Shown in pieces: positions 22,474 through 33,834 of a stretch of DNA of 64,000 nucleotides. Numbering within the stretch: position 1 is the stretch's first letter; every line of letters starts with the position of its first letter. The notes under the pieces are model-generated. The model was not told the DNA's origin and searched no databases. It saw nothing but the letters and a program-made list of their open reading frames with translations. Position numbers and translations under genes: made by a program. This DNA is from Sarcomyxa edulis (Eukaryota > Basidiomycota > Agaricomycetes > Agaricales > Mycenaceae), in assembly GCA_009761415.1 (NCBI GenBank), contig QUOL01000002.1, positions 2,604,001 through 2,668,000 of the forward strand. The letters are read 5' to 3'.

Positions 22474-22864
22474 CTTTCTGATTTTCAGTGCTTTCTCCTC
22501 GACTCCTCTTACTCCTAGTGGCTGAACTTACATGTTAACCTCCCTTCTGGATTCCGATTCCTCGCCAGGCAGCGTCAGCTCCTCGTTGTCCGGTGGGTTT
22601 TCGAGCCGCGGTGAGGAGAAAAGCGCAATTAGTGAGCCCGAGATTTGAAGGCGAAACTCACAGGCCTGGAATTACGAATCTGACTTACGCATTTCTCGCA
22701 GCGATGCAAAGCCAGGCCTATGTAAGGGGCGTCTAAGAGGCTTTGACCAAATTTTACCCTGGGGGAATCTTATTTTACCCCCTTGACCTCCGATGCTTAT
22801 ATATCCTCACGTTCACTGATAATTTCCAACTACTCATCGAGTATTCATCCTGTTCTTAACGTCC

Positions 22865-23705
22865 ATGGCTCCCACTGCACTCTCCCCATCCCCTGCCCCT
22901 TTGAAACCTACCGCACCTGTTCCAGTGTGGCGACCTACAGAAATCCTAGATGCTCCAAAAAGAGAGGTCTTCTCGTTTGACCCTATAGAGGATGCATTGG
23001 CCGCGTTCTCCGCTGGAGAATTCTTGGTTGTGATGGACGATGAGAGTAGAGAGAATGAGGGCGATCTTATCCTTGCCGCGAGTCTATGTACAACAGAAAA
23101 GATGGCATGGATGATCAAGCATACCAGGTACGTTCGAATTATGTCCTGTAACGCAACTCCTTAACGTGCATTCAGTGGCTATATCTGCATTTCGTTACCC
23201 GGAAAACGCTTGGAGGAATTAGATATCCCTATGATGGTTCCACAGAACGAGGAACGGCATAAAACAGCGTACACCATCACCGTCGATTATAAGCATGGTG
23301 CGGATCATTATGGGTATTGTTGTTCAGACATTTACTGACGGAATTCCTCTCTTAGGAATCTCCACTGGAATCTCCGCATACGACCGCTGTCTTACAGCTC
23401 GGGCTCTGTCATCCCCATCATCAAAGCCCTCAGACTTCACCCGTCCAGGGCATATGGTACCACTCCGAGCACGCGAGGGCGGTGTACTCACCCGCAAGGG
23501 GCACACCGAGAGCGGAGTAGACCTCTGCCTCCTCACCAACCTTCCTCCAGCAGGGTTGCTCTGCGAACTCGTAAACGATGATCCTCAAGGTTCTATGGCT
23601 AGACGAGATGATTGCAGAGCGTTTGCAGATCGGTGGGGTATCAAGATGATCAGCGTGGAAATGCTTGCTGAGTGTAAGAGACAACATCCAGTACTGGGGC
23701 AGTAG
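22865..23705 (+). CDS. RIB3: 3,4-dihydroxy-2-butanone-4-phosphate synthase
   Basis: Makes the four-carbon precursor of riboflavin from ribulose-5-phosphate. Three exons: the first ends ...MIKHT and joins [13 protein letters not shown] across an intron at about 23,129-23,175; the second joins DYKHG to [17 protein letters not shown] across an intron ending CTCTTAG near 23,356. Family hallmarks are present in order: the metal-binding acidic loop [11 protein letters not shown], the T-GISA-DR segment, [20 protein letters not shown], and [11 protein letters not shown]. The C-terminus ([20 protein letters not shown]) is also standard. Length after splicing is about 245 residues, near the usual 210-240, with a Pro-rich leader. 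A TATATA element lies about 65 bp upstream (22,798-22,803). Confidence 0.95.
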
Positions 23706-24260
23706 GATGTCAGAAAAGGATCTAAAGGATTGTAATGAACTACGAAGACCGGAATATTTAACTTTTGCCATGTAATCATTGTAGATGCCACTAGTATTCT
23801 TCAAGTTACCTCTGATCTCGGAACTTCTTATCGGAACTGTCAAAAGTCGTGTTGCAAAATTCTGGACTTATGCAAGTGGCATCGTTCCCGCGCATGGGTC
23901 ATCGCAAAACAACAGGTTATAAGATGTTTCAGTGGAGATAAGTAGCGGGGGACGTCCTAGTCCTCGGACATCGGGGATTCCGGACATCAATAATGTTTGG
24001 CATTTCATGGTAAGCCAAATCTGCGTACTCAATGGGTCAACAACCGCCCGCAGTCCTAGTCTAATGATAGATTTCCATTGGATTTCCATTTCCTCCCTCT
24101 CTTTCACCAAGGCAACATATATATTCTCAAGGATGCACTGCATACAATCTTGAAGGTGTCATTAAGTAGCTAGAAAAACAAAATGGCATTGAATGGTTAG
24201 GGTCTCACCCTACGATGTTTTCGACGTGTAAGATCAAAATGAAATGATTCCAAAAACATA
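23706..24260. other. Intergenic, nothing recognised
   Basis: About 550 bp between RIB3 and the tRNA gene. No convincing frame or motif apart from the T-run that ends the tRNA gene at its right border. Confidence 0.5.
24251..24257 (-). terminator. RNA polymerase III terminator of the tRNA
   Basis: On the minus strand a run of five T (plus-strand CCAAAAAC) follows the tRNA 3' end by a few bases, as expected for Pol III termination. Confidence 0.65.
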
Positions 24261-24341
24261 GACCCCTGCCCGGATTGAACGGACGACCTTAGGGTGGTTC
24301 CTGATCTGGAATCCTACGTTCTACCACTGAACTAAGAGGTC
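24261..24341 (-). tRNA. tRNA-Trp (anticodon CCA) with a short intron
   Basis: The minus strand reads GACCTCT ... AGGGGTC, a seven-pair acceptor stem with one G:U. The D arm is GTTC-AGTGGTA-GAAC and the T arm is GTCCG-TTCAATC-CGGGC. The anticodon region TAGGATTCCAG places CCA at positions 34-36, followed by about 10 extra bases before CCCTA closes the stem. That fits a canonical intron after position 37. One A:C mismatch remains in the anticodon stem in this folding. Confidence 0.75.
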
Positions 24342-24369
24342 ATGGTGATGTGGCCGAGGCATCTGACTA

Positions 24370-24744
24370 TCAAAGGGTCCCACTCGATTCCCAAAACATA
24401 TGGCTTGTATTTCCTAGAACGGGTAATGACGCTTGTACCTGCAGAATACATGCATGGGATTCTACTTTGTTGTCTTCCCTGAAAGAAAGATGAGACGAGC
24501 CCGATTTAAAGCCTTCAACAGAGAATGAAAGGCAGCTGGCCCAGTAGTACAGGAACCAGTGATGTCTTCGTGGGGCATTCATTCGCAATCGGTTCGTTGC
24601 ATACTCACTTCCAAAGGAGGAGCCTCGTGATGCACCGTCGAGACTCTCGAAGAGTGGAAGGTCACCTCGACTATAGCCCTCGTACGGCAGGTAGACTGGC
24701 AGCAGGGCTGAGTCCGACAACGATCTGGATTTACTTTTAGACAT
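24370..24744 (-). CDS. Small ORF of unknown function
   Basis: The frame opens with a natural-looking Ser-rich start (MSKSKSRSLSDSALLPVYLP) at an ATG at 24,744 and can be read for 124 codons. A good donor (GTGAGTATG) occurs near 24,610, so only the first 46 residues or so may be real exon. The rest reads poorly. It lies just downstream of TUL1 on the same strand, 107 bp after its stop codon. I do not recognise it and it may be chance. Confidence 0.25.
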   Translation of the reverse strand: MSKSKSRSLSDSALLPVYLPYEGYSRGDLPLFESLDGASRGSSFGSEYATNRLRMNAPRRHHWFLYYWASCLSFSVEGFKSGSSHLSFREDNKVESHACILQVQASLPVLGNTSHMFWESSGTL

Positions 24745-24850
24745 TGCAGGAGGATATCAAACTGTTTGCCGTCGAACTGAACGTTTGGAGATGAGAAATA
24801 ATGAGATACAAGTAAGGTAGGTATAAAATACAAGGTACATAACCGATAGT

Positions 24851-27800
24851 TCATAATGGGGGCAGAGGCCTTCGACACTGCGGACAGATGTGCTAATCGA
24901 GATGTCAGAACAGGAGGCAACCTGAAGACTGAGAGATAAGGACAGACCTTGATAGCAAGCCACTGAATGTAGTTTCAACAACGGTGAGCGAGCATTCCGC
25001 GAAACAAGAAAAAAAAACTTGCTTACCCGTTCAAGACATTCTGTATGCTACATGAGAGGCGTCAGACAAGATCGACACTTGAATGATGGAATATACTTAC
25101 GAATAGATGATGACACGGCGCAAGACTGTAATTCTTCCGTCCAGAAACACCCATTTGCACCGCGTTCAACAACCCACCGCTGCTGCCTTTGTCTTTACTG
25201 CTATCCCACTCGCTGTGCTCATCAGTGGATTTATTGCGGCGCCGTAATGACGGGTCAACGAGGATAGCATCCATGCATATCGCACAGTCTCCCAAAGATT
25301 GCTCCGGAGATTCCGTGTCGGGGATGGGCATAGGGGGATGGTAGTCGTAAATGGGAACTGCAGCAAACTTTGAAGAAGAAACAGTCTGAGTAATGATAGA
25401 GAGCATGACAAGAAATTGATGCGCACGCGTCGAGGAAGGAAAAACGTAGGACTGATCTGCTCTTGTAATATGAGTATTGCGGTCTGCAGGATGACAAACG
25501 CTGTGAGGAGGAACGCCCAAGCTGAGATGAAGAAAACGTAAAAAATTGTAGTGCTTCAAGGTGAGATTGTCATTTATGCACGCACGTCGAGGTTCTACAT
25601 CGAGAACATTCTTCGGGTAAACCAGGAAATCTGTGGTTCAAATTGTCAGAATACGCTCAACAACAACATTATTAACTCCTTACAGAGTGCGAAACATAAA
25701 CGACATATCGTTGTGCCCACCACGTACTCGGCAGCTAATCCGCTGCTCCGGCCTCTACGTGCCGATCGAACAATCTGAGGCAGCCAGAAACACGAATAGG
25801 TAGTAGCCACGAAGAGCATAGCCAGAGTCGGGGATATGATGACGCGGACCATCAGCATGAGGAATAGGAATAACAAAACCCCTGAAATTATGATTAGCGC
25901 CACAATTTTGAGACTTCACAAGAAGGATTGCGTACAGAGCCTGGCTTGAGGATCTGATAGCAGATGCTGCAGGAAGAACGAGATTCTTGTTTGTCTGGGT
26001 GGTGGGGTAGTTTGAGCGGCTGGAAATGGTAACGTGTCTGCGCGGTCCTGGGTCGCAGCGACCGGTGCAATTTGAGTTGGGGTAGGAGCTGGAACTGGAG
26101 CTGGAGGTATGGTGACTACATTCTCTGGTAGCTGTATCTGATAGATGAGGACTGAGAATTGCTAGAAGAGAAAATGGTTCGAAGTCAGCGAAGGGATATA
26201 TTGTGGATGGTACAAAGTCACAAACAGCTTCATAGATAAACATCATGCATGCCAGGAAGGCTGGAGCGATGAGAGAGAGCGACGGCCGACCTTCTGCAAG
26301 AATGGCAAAAGTGATGTACCCAGCGAATGAAACAGAGTCCACGACGGCCTGCGAAAGGAAAGTCCACCGTGATACACGGGATATACCTGCCGGTGTTCTA
26401 CTTCGTTCCATCTGACGAGATAATAGGACGACGAGCATGAAGTAAGCAACCGCCGCCGTGCCCGCATCTAAGCTCAAATCGATTAGAATATCATGACATC
26501 CTTCTACATTTATCAGACTTACACGTAGTGACTTTGCGGAAGAACGTATGGGATCTGTAGACACATTGAGCGCTATACAAGATGACAAGAGAACTTGGTA
26601 TATACCTCAATCCTTCGGATTTTGTGATTTCATACAACAGTCCACATTCTTTGCTGATGAGTAAGCCGCGAATAGACATTAGTGGAGGATCCACGGTCTG
26701 TATACCCGTTGGTTTCTGTATTTCAGACTCCAGCTCCTGCATTCGTAGTAGAGGTATTTGGGAGGACTCGATTTGAGCGTAGAACGTGAACGGGCACGTT
26801 GATTTTGGGACTTCGTCTGTTAATCAAGGTTGTATTACAGAGTTTCGCACCCGGGACAAGACAAACTGACCACCAGTAGAAACGTCTTGGTCAATGACAC
26901 CAGCGTCGATGAGCGTCTTGAGCTTTGCGATACGCGCTGATAGTTCGGGTTCGATGATTCGAGCAGTCGAATTTTTGGCAGTATCGGGAACTATCGAAGG
27001 TAACATACGTATGTCGATGTGTCTTCTGAGTACAAAGTCAGTACAGAAGAACAAGAAAGGGAGTGAGGTTTCACTCACCCACTAGGCTCAGCGAGTCCAT
27101 AGATTGAACCGTTTCCTACGAAATGTACACCTTCAAATTCAAGCCTCAGATCCTCCGACGTGTTAGCATCCGTGAGTTCTATTCTTCCCTGTTCAACACA
27201 CCATATTGAATTCGGTGTTCGACAACTCCAACATGGAGCCTACATACATGAATTAAAGCGATCTTCTCTGATCCGTCTTCGGTCGCTGGACCTTTCTCCA
27301 CGACGCTTAGAGCAACTTTGTCAGAGGCAGTCCAATTCCAAGTCCCTATTCTGTCCAAGATCTCCGTCGCATTAGTGCCTCCCATATAGCCTTCCGCCCT
27401 GGACTTCCAAGGCAATGCTGTAGCAGAAATGTTGGCCAAATAAGCGGGAGTGATGTTATGAAATTGAACATCGCCTCGAATGAACCCAGTGATGTTGGAG
27501 TAGTATGATGCCCAGGCGCTGTCGAGACCTCCACCAAAGGTAACGAATGAAGTGAGCAGAGGCTCTACATACGGATCTTGGTCTGGCTGTGCACACTTCA
27601 TTGAGAAAGCTGAGGTTCCTCTATGGAAGAACGATGCTCACGACGGTCAGATTAGACTCCGTTCCATTCATCCACGCGGTATAATTCGAAAGCTGATAGT
27701 TCAAGGACTGTAGTGCGTCCTGATACTGATGTCTCGCCAAGAACTCGTCACCGTTGTGATTCGTGAGCAGGAAAAGCACAAAGCTGAGAATCAAGAAGGA

Positions 27801-27896
27801 GGGAATAGAGCCGCGTTGTCGTTGTGAGCGCATCTCCGGGGTTATTCCAGCCTCTTCATCGCGAGCAGCAGCAGGAGCAGTAGGAGGGGGATCCAT
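24851..27896 (-). CDS. TUL1: Transmembrane RING-H2 E3 ubiquitin ligase (Tul1/Dsc1)
   Basis: Catalytic subunit of the Dsc/Tul1 complex, which ubiquitinates membrane proteins in Golgi and endosomes. The N-terminus (MDPPPTAPAA, then a membrane segment SIPSFLILSFVLFLLTNH) is followed by family-typical FLARHQYQDALQSLNYQLSN. A large lumenal part with NIT, NIS, NAT and NWT sequons ends near FTFYAQIESS. Several membrane helices lie at about 25,800-26,450. The C-terminus is a RING-H2 domain: CAIC near 25,300, then CHHLF joined by splicing to HTECLERW, LAIK and HICPQCRRPLPPL, which is the stop at 24,851. Three very short exons build this end. The start at 27,896 is preferred over 28,001 because homologues begin just before the first membrane segment. 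It is divergent from NNF1. Confidence 0.9.
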
Positions 27897-27965
27897 GGGG
27901 GTACACTCTGAGCGAGAGTCGCCTGTACAGCCACAGGCGCGTCTTGCCTCCAACAACGACGAGCC
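27897..27965. promoter_or_regulatory. 69-bp divergent intergenic region between TUL1 and NNF1
   Basis: Only 69 bp separate the two start codons, so the two transcripts must share a promoter or overlap at their 5' ends. No TATA box is visible in the gap. Confidence 0.55.
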
Positions 27966-28780
27966 ATGCCCAATCAGCCAGGAAGCAAACGCTGGACTCA
28001 TTTTTATGATGCTCTCCAATTAGCAGTTCAACGCTCTGCGCATAAATGGACGTGCGTACTGTTGGAAGATCCGCGTGTCTATCTTGAATCTGACCGTCTT
28101 TAGATATGAAGATTTTGAGGGATGTTTCCCTCTTTACGTCGAAGAGGCAAAGGACGGTTCCAACGCCGTGTTTAATACTATATCCTCGCACATGGAGTCC
28201 CAAATGGCCGTAAGCTATGCTCCCTTCGAGTGGCTGTTTTCACGCTGAAACAGATCCTTCCAGGAAGACCTTAATGAACTCTTCAAGGAGTACAATGTAA
28301 AGGAAAACATCGATATATTACACGCCCTTATAAACGAAGCTGTTGCAAGGAAAGATTCTGGGAAGATTGGAAAGGACGTTTGGAACGAATCTCTACCACC
28401 ACGGGTAGCCGTTTGCGCAAGGACGGTACCGTTACTACAGCAGGAGGCTGCCGATCTGAAGGCGACGTTGGCTGCGGTATGTGATATTTATGTCTGACTG
28501 CCGCTTCTCTTACCCATGTCATCGTAGCTGGAAGAGGAGAACGCTCAAATGCAAACCCGCCTACAGGAAGATGTCAATGCGTGTGAAGAGGCCGATGGGC
28601 AGGCTTTGGAACTCCTTGCAAGAATAGACAAGGTCTGTTGCCCGTTTTTTCTCGTCGTTGCTGCGTTTTCAATGTATTACTTCGAAGATTCGGGACGCTT
28701 GGCTGAAACTACCTATGGAGGAGATTGAGGGCTGGACTATCCAGATGGCGGAATCTACAAAGCCAACTCGGCCTCTGTAG
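27966..28780 (+). CDS. NNF1: Kinetochore MIND/MIS12 complex subunit Nnf1
   Basis: The gene is broken into five small exons and is easily missed. Spliced reading: MPNQPGSKRWTHFYDALQLA ... SAHKWT, then YEDFEGCFPLYVEEA ... HMESQMA, then SFQEDLNELFKEYNVKENID, LHALINEAVARKD ... LPPRVAVCARTVPLL, a helical stretch LEEENAQMQTRLQED ... ARIDK, and finally IRDAWLKLPMEEIEGWTIQM to the stop at 28,780. Introns begin GTGCGT, GTAAGC, GTATGT and GTCTGT. The W-x-F/Y early helix, the F-LNELF-EYNV segment and the coiled-coil C-terminus fit the Nnf1/PMF1 family; length is about 200 residues as expected. The complex bridges centromere and microtubule-binding parts of the kinetochore. Identity rests on overall pattern, not on a catalytic motif. 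Confidence 0.75.
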
Positions 28781-28848
28781 ACTATCTGTATGTCTATCCT
28801 GATTTTGTATCTATCTATGCATTTGTTGTATTATCTCATCTATCTATC

Positions 28849-29682
28849 CTATACAAAGAAATCTGTCTCGCCTTTCTTGATCACAGCATCCAAACCCTCC
28901 CCGCCAAATCGATCGCCAATCTTGCCGCATCCTGCCGCATCCTCTCTATCTACGAGCGACGCCAAAGTCTTGGCCACGTCCTGTGCCTGCCGTGATACAT
29001 GAGGACCAACCCACTCCAACGACCGAGCGCGAGTCACATACCGAAATCGGGGAAGTGAGATCAGTCCTCCCCACACTCGCTTTACCCGTCCCAGGCCCAC
29101 TAGTAAACCAAGAAGGCCGCAAAACGGTCCATTTGAATGCAGTGCGTTGACTCGAATTCTTGTCCGCTTCATATTTCATTCTCTTGATATCCAAAGCTTT
29201 CGGCGAATTCCTTGGAATATGCTATGGCTGCGACGTTCTATATGCATGCATAGGCGCAGAATAATCACGCACGAAATGTATAGGAAACTCATTGAAGTCG
29301 GGGTTTCTGATGTCGATAGCGGAAACTAAAACTAGGCGAGGTTTCGTTCCTTCAGCAGCTTCGATCGCGTCAAATACTTTCAGAGCACCCAGGTAGTCTA
29401 CCGCATTCGTCTTGGCCTGTCCACGACCGCTGAAATAGACGACCTTTTGGCCTTGGTACGCAGCACTGAAGTCTTCCACGGACGAGTCCTCGAGTGAGAG
29501 CAAGAGGGGAGTTGCGGACACCGATTCAATGTCTGATTCATGGGCTTTGTTTCGGATAATGGCTGTTACAGAGTGGGTTCCATGAAGTCAGAGGTTTCTC
29601 GATTACTTGAACGCCAAACTTACTCACGTTTCCGTGTCCGCCAACGATGATTACTTTGTTGGACAATTCTGGGTTGTAAAAC
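28849..29682 (-). CDS. NAD(P)-binding Rossmann protein of the atypical SDR / YMR090W-like group (5' end unresolved)
   Basis: The N-terminal exon shows the dinucleotide loop NKVIIVGGHGN (29,636-29,682). The next exon has IIRNKAHESDIESVSATPLL, EDFSAAYQGQKVVYFSGRGQ and AVDYLGALKVFDAIEAAEGT, then PRLVLVSAIDIRNP. The third has KYEADKNSSQRTAFKWTVLR (the Y-x3-K-like segment) and GPGTGKASVGRT; the last is DVAKTLASLVDREDAAG, ending near 28,849. These are the successive blocks of fungal NAD(P)-binding-domain proteins related to NmrA/HSCARG. The substrate is unknown. I could not place the initiating ATG; one at 29,782 (MAAVHLSPFSPR) is possible but does not splice in phase with any donor I see. Its 3' end lies 68 bp from the NNF1 stop, tail to tail. 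Confidence 0.75.
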
Positions 29683-29846
29683 CTAAGTAAAACCGGGTGT
29701 ATCCTGAGATCTTTGAGGAATTAGGGTATCTTGTGATTAGTACTAGCCGGGGTGAGAATGGAGACAGATGCACAGCAGCCATTGCGTCGACATCAAGACT
29801 AAATTTTGAATTCGCTGCCGACTCTTTCACTCTTTCCATAACCACC

Positions 29847-31334
29847 ATGACCGACAAGGAAACATCTTCATCTCCTCCTGCTATTTCTACAGATAATCAC
29901 ATCGGATCCTCAGGAACGAATCCGAATCCATTTGAGTCCAATGAAGGGACACCGGTAGCAGCAGTAGTAACAACTCCGCAGTCATCGCCTCCACCTACAT
30001 CTACATCCCCTCCTCAGGCGAATGTAGTATCTACGCCGACTCCTTCGCTACCAGAAAGACCTCGAGAAGCCCCTGTAGATCCAAAGGTGGCCGCTCTTCG
30101 AGCCATGTTCCCAGATTTCGACGATGCAGTCCTGTACGCGTCAACTAAATGTCTCATAGTCATGCCACTGATAACTAACATTGCCTTGGACCTCAAGTCA
30201 ATCTGTTTTAGAGTCCGTTGGGGGCAACCAGGACCGTGCTATCGATTCCCTCTTGGGCATGAGTGATCCAGATTATAGATCAGAGGTCCCTGCTGCTCCT
30301 GTTCTGGTACGTGAATAATATCGTTGTGATCATATCCGCGATGTAGATATGAAATCATTCTCGCAGTCGCAAACCGATCTTGACGAGCAACTCGCTCGGA
30401 GATTGATGCTTGAAGATGAAGAGCGCGAGCATAGTTGGCAGGCTCAACGAGGAGCGGCTCCTCAACCTGATATCACCCAACGGTACAATCAGAGACAACA
30501 ACAATCTTCAGGGGACAAGGACATCGTAGCTGAATTTACAGAGCAGTTCAACAAGGTTGCAGAAAGTGCGTGCGTTGACCGTTCGTCCGAGTGCCATGCT
30601 CACCAATTGCCATTTAGCTGGCAAGAAGACTTTTGGGACATTGTTCAGTAAAGGCAAAGCGTTCGTAGCGAAAATGCAGGACTCTGATCAGAACAGGTCA
30701 GCCGTCTTCTCAGCGTCTGCTCACTTTCCATAAAGGCACGGCGTGAAATCTTAGTCTCATTCACAGATCTGGTTCCTCCTCTGGGACTGAGCCTCGATGG
30801 GGGTCAGGACCTGCTGGAACTGATTATCAGTACACCCCACAGCAAGCACAACAGCCCTATTATGCTTCTTCTGCCCCCGTCATAGGCTACGATACCACAA
30901 ATAGTTATGGAACAAATAGTATGACGACACCAGCACCTAGTTCGTAATTCTTCCGAGTTATATGTAGAGGCGCTGACAGATATATGGGCCTACCATCCAG
31001 AACCTCCTTCCCCTAACACTAATACACGCCCATCCACGGACTCTGCCCCAATTACCCTCGTTGACGCGTCAATACCCCGTTCTTCCCAGACCGGTTCAGG
31101 CACTCCCAATCCCATTGATGCCGGCAAGTTAATTCTGATTACAAAATCACTGACACTGACACTCTTATTCTGGTGTCCATCCTCATGCTTCTAGGTAAAC
31201 TAGGATTACTACCGAAAAAGCCTGTGTCTTTACTTCGAACACAATCCCCTCCTATCGAGCGCAAGCCTTCTTCCGACGACGAATTGGAATATGTGGAGAA
31301 TCCTTTCGAGGACAGCTCTAGTAGTCGCAAGTGA
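29847..31334 (+). CDS. CUE-domain ubiquitin-binding adaptor (Cue5-like)
   Basis: After a Pro/Ser/Thr-rich leader, residues about 80-120 form a CUE domain once exons are joined: VAALRAMFPDFDDAVL, then QSVLESVGGNQDRAIDSLLG and MSDPDY. The M-F-P motif and the di-leucine-like end are diagnostic. A helical Gln/Glu-rich middle follows (TDLDEQLARRLMLEDEERE), which in this family precedes the low-complexity tail. The C-terminus is disordered and ends YVENPFEDSSSSRK. Yeast Cue5 and animal Tollip link ubiquitinated aggregates to Atg8 for autophagy, and that role is inferred here. Introns start near 30,149, 30,307, 30,563 and downstream. It is divergent from the NAD(P)-binding gene, with about 160 bp or less between them. 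Confidence 0.8.
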
Positions 31335-31672
31335 TATCTGAGATGCGATCTGGATAGACGCCTCATCTTCACATATGTATACCTTTCTGTATGAGCGTGT
31401 TTTTGGCTGTCTGCGAAGTACTAAATGCTGTTTGTAGAAGGTTTTATTCTATTTATCTTTGTGCGGTATGGTCATAGTTAGAGTGGACATGCGAGTATTG
31501 GGGCGCTCTTCAAGCCTTTCAAGAGACATGCAACAGAGACTGGTCTTCTCAGATAACGCCACAAATAGTAACGCCACACAACTGTTGATGTTACAGATAC
31601 AGCTGCATCTTTCCACTTCATGTCAAATAATTACAGGTACTGTACAAATACGGTCTAAACCCGAACATGACA

Positions 31673-33324
31673 CTATCTCGTCTCAGACGCCTTTCCAATC
31701 GAATCGCCGACCTAAAGCAGACATGGTAATCAGTATCACTGATAGTTCGACTGAGATTGCATTGTTACCTTCACCATAGTCTCAATCGGCGTGATAGAAT
31801 TAGCAACAAGATCTTCGTCGAACCTTGCACGGAACAAGCGTATCAGTAACGAGTGGCATGAATCAAACAAGACATATACGCACTGTACGACTCCTTTGGG
31901 GAACAGAACAACAATGGTACTGCCACCGTAGGAGAAATACCTGTATCAATGTACGTTCCGTCAGTACACAAACACAAAGCCTTGATAGAGTCAGAAGCAT
32001 ACCCCAATTCCTCGCCCCTCTTGACTTCCTTTCCTTTCTCCCCTCCACCAGTCCAGTTGATACTCCCAACGAGGAGTGCACCTATAGCGACAAACGCTAC
32101 CGGCAAACCCGTCGCAGTGTGGGTCAAATACAAAACGGAACGCGTGTTGGCGGTAAAGACGTCGAAATCAGGCTCGTTCACCGCTTGCGGATTCACTATA
32201 GAGATAAACGAAACATGTCAGCGCAACTAGGATTGTTGATAGAGGTAAACATCACCAGTATAATACTGTCCAGGGACATGAGTCACGTCCCCAACGACAC
32301 CGTCGATGGGGCAATGAAATCGGTGGTAATCTGCAGGCGCGAGTCTGAATATGGCAAGGCTCGCTCCGTCAAATGCTTCCGCTAAGGAGGATGTTGGTGG
32401 GACACTGAGTAACTCTGGAACGGTAAAATTGCGTCCTTTGATCCTGTATAGCCAAGCTAGGTGAGGAGTACCGATATTTTGAGTTCGAATCTCTATTACC
32501 AGAATTCCTTTGCGATGTCAATGGTCTGAAAGACGGTGAGGCGACAGTCGGCTGCGCTGCAAACACCTGCAGGATCATCCAGGTTTTCGACGCGACGCGC
32601 ATCTGGCCGAAGCTTGCTGCAAGGGGTGGGGTTAATGCTATTCATTCGACAGGAACTTTATGACATGCTGCGCACCGGGAGAAGAAGTCGTTGAAGCATT
32701 TATACTTTGTAAGATCCGGCTCAAGCAATTCATCCGTCTTGAGGTCATAGGTCTTCACGAATGAAGGGATGGATTCAGCAGACTCGGGGCTGTCATATAT
32801 TTTCCCTTGCTACGAGTGTGGAGTTCTCAATTAAGTGCCTGAGTGTTGAGGGGAAAAGAGAATTTGTCGTACCTTGATGGACTGCTCCATCAACAGGTGT
32901 TCAACCGTTTGGGTCTCAACGAGCTTCAATTGCTCTTTCCCGTAAAACAGAATGTGCATTCCGATCCTCGACTTCCAGGTCAGTTCATATGCACACACAA
33001 GAAGAGGGCAAAAGGAAGACACCTTGCGTATATGGGCATCGACTCAAAAATCCTCTCATCGGTTCCTCTGACCATAACAAAATTTCCGACGTGCAACTTG
33101 GTCGTGAGACTCTCGATCTCTGGAACCAGAGTTTGTAGCCACGGAACTCCGGACATACTGAGGATGGATCCATGGATGTTCTGGGTGACGTCGGTATGTG
33201 TTGCGGAGTGATTTACGAGGGTCCTCAAGGCATCTGCGATGTGATGTCGATGGGCTAAAGCGGTGGGATGGTCCGTGGTATCGGCCTGGTCAAGCTCGAC
33301 AGCATGGGAATGGGAGGACTCCAT
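31673..33324 (-). CDS. PSD2: Phosphatidylserine decarboxylase, PSD2-type
   Basis: Converts phosphatidylserine to phosphatidylethanolamine. Spliced order: MESSHSHAVELDQADTTDHP..., then IGMHILFYGKEQLKLVETQT, then KTYDLKTDELLEPDLTKYKC and FNDFFSRKLRPDARRVENLD (family block), CSAADCRLTVFQTID, FAPADYHRFHCPIDG-like block near 32,330 (RLAPADYHRFHCPIDG), PGQYYTVNPQAVNEP, and AFVAIGALLVGSINWT. The autoprocessing site is GGST in YFSYGGSTIVVLFPKGVV near 31,905-31,945; the serine becomes the pyruvoyl group. GGST, rather than LGST, is what yeast Psd2 has. I see no mitochondrial presequence or C2 domain, so it is a short form. Stop at 31,673. Confidence 0.92.
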
Positions 33325-33834
33325 GTCTGAAGGAGGAGGTCTGGTGGTCTGGTGGTACTAAAATGAGGACGCGATGATAAGAACAAATCGTTTCTGGGAA
33401 GGAGATGAGATCTATTTCCAGACGCCGATGGGACAAATATATAAATAGCACATACGAGTAATTATAGAAGACACCTGGCGAGGTCGCGTTTGGGCTGCGT
33501 TACTCGAATTTGAGGACACAAGGAGGCATCAAGGCCACTCATTCAAGTCGCGACAATGAAAAAACCTGGGTCGTTTGCATAAAACTCAAAGAAGTAGAGA
33601 TCGTGATGTTATATTGATTCCGACAGTGTCTAAGAATCGTACACCTGGTACTAATACATAGGGAAGCAGTGGTCAACGTGAAGATTCTGGTTTCGCTTCC
33701 AGTTCCGCGTAAAAAGGAGTGGTAGTGTAAGATGTGTGGTGTGCGTTGTGCACGTAAACCAACCAAAGGGAAGACCAAGATAAAATAAGACCCAAATAAA
33801 TAAAGAAAATGAACGTCCAACTTACATCCTTGAC
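33325..33834. other. Intergenic, nothing recognised
   Basis: About 510 bp holding the PSD promoter side and the 3' flank of the kinase gene. A TATATAAAT-like sequence lies near 33,438-33,446. No coding signal. Confidence 0.45.
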
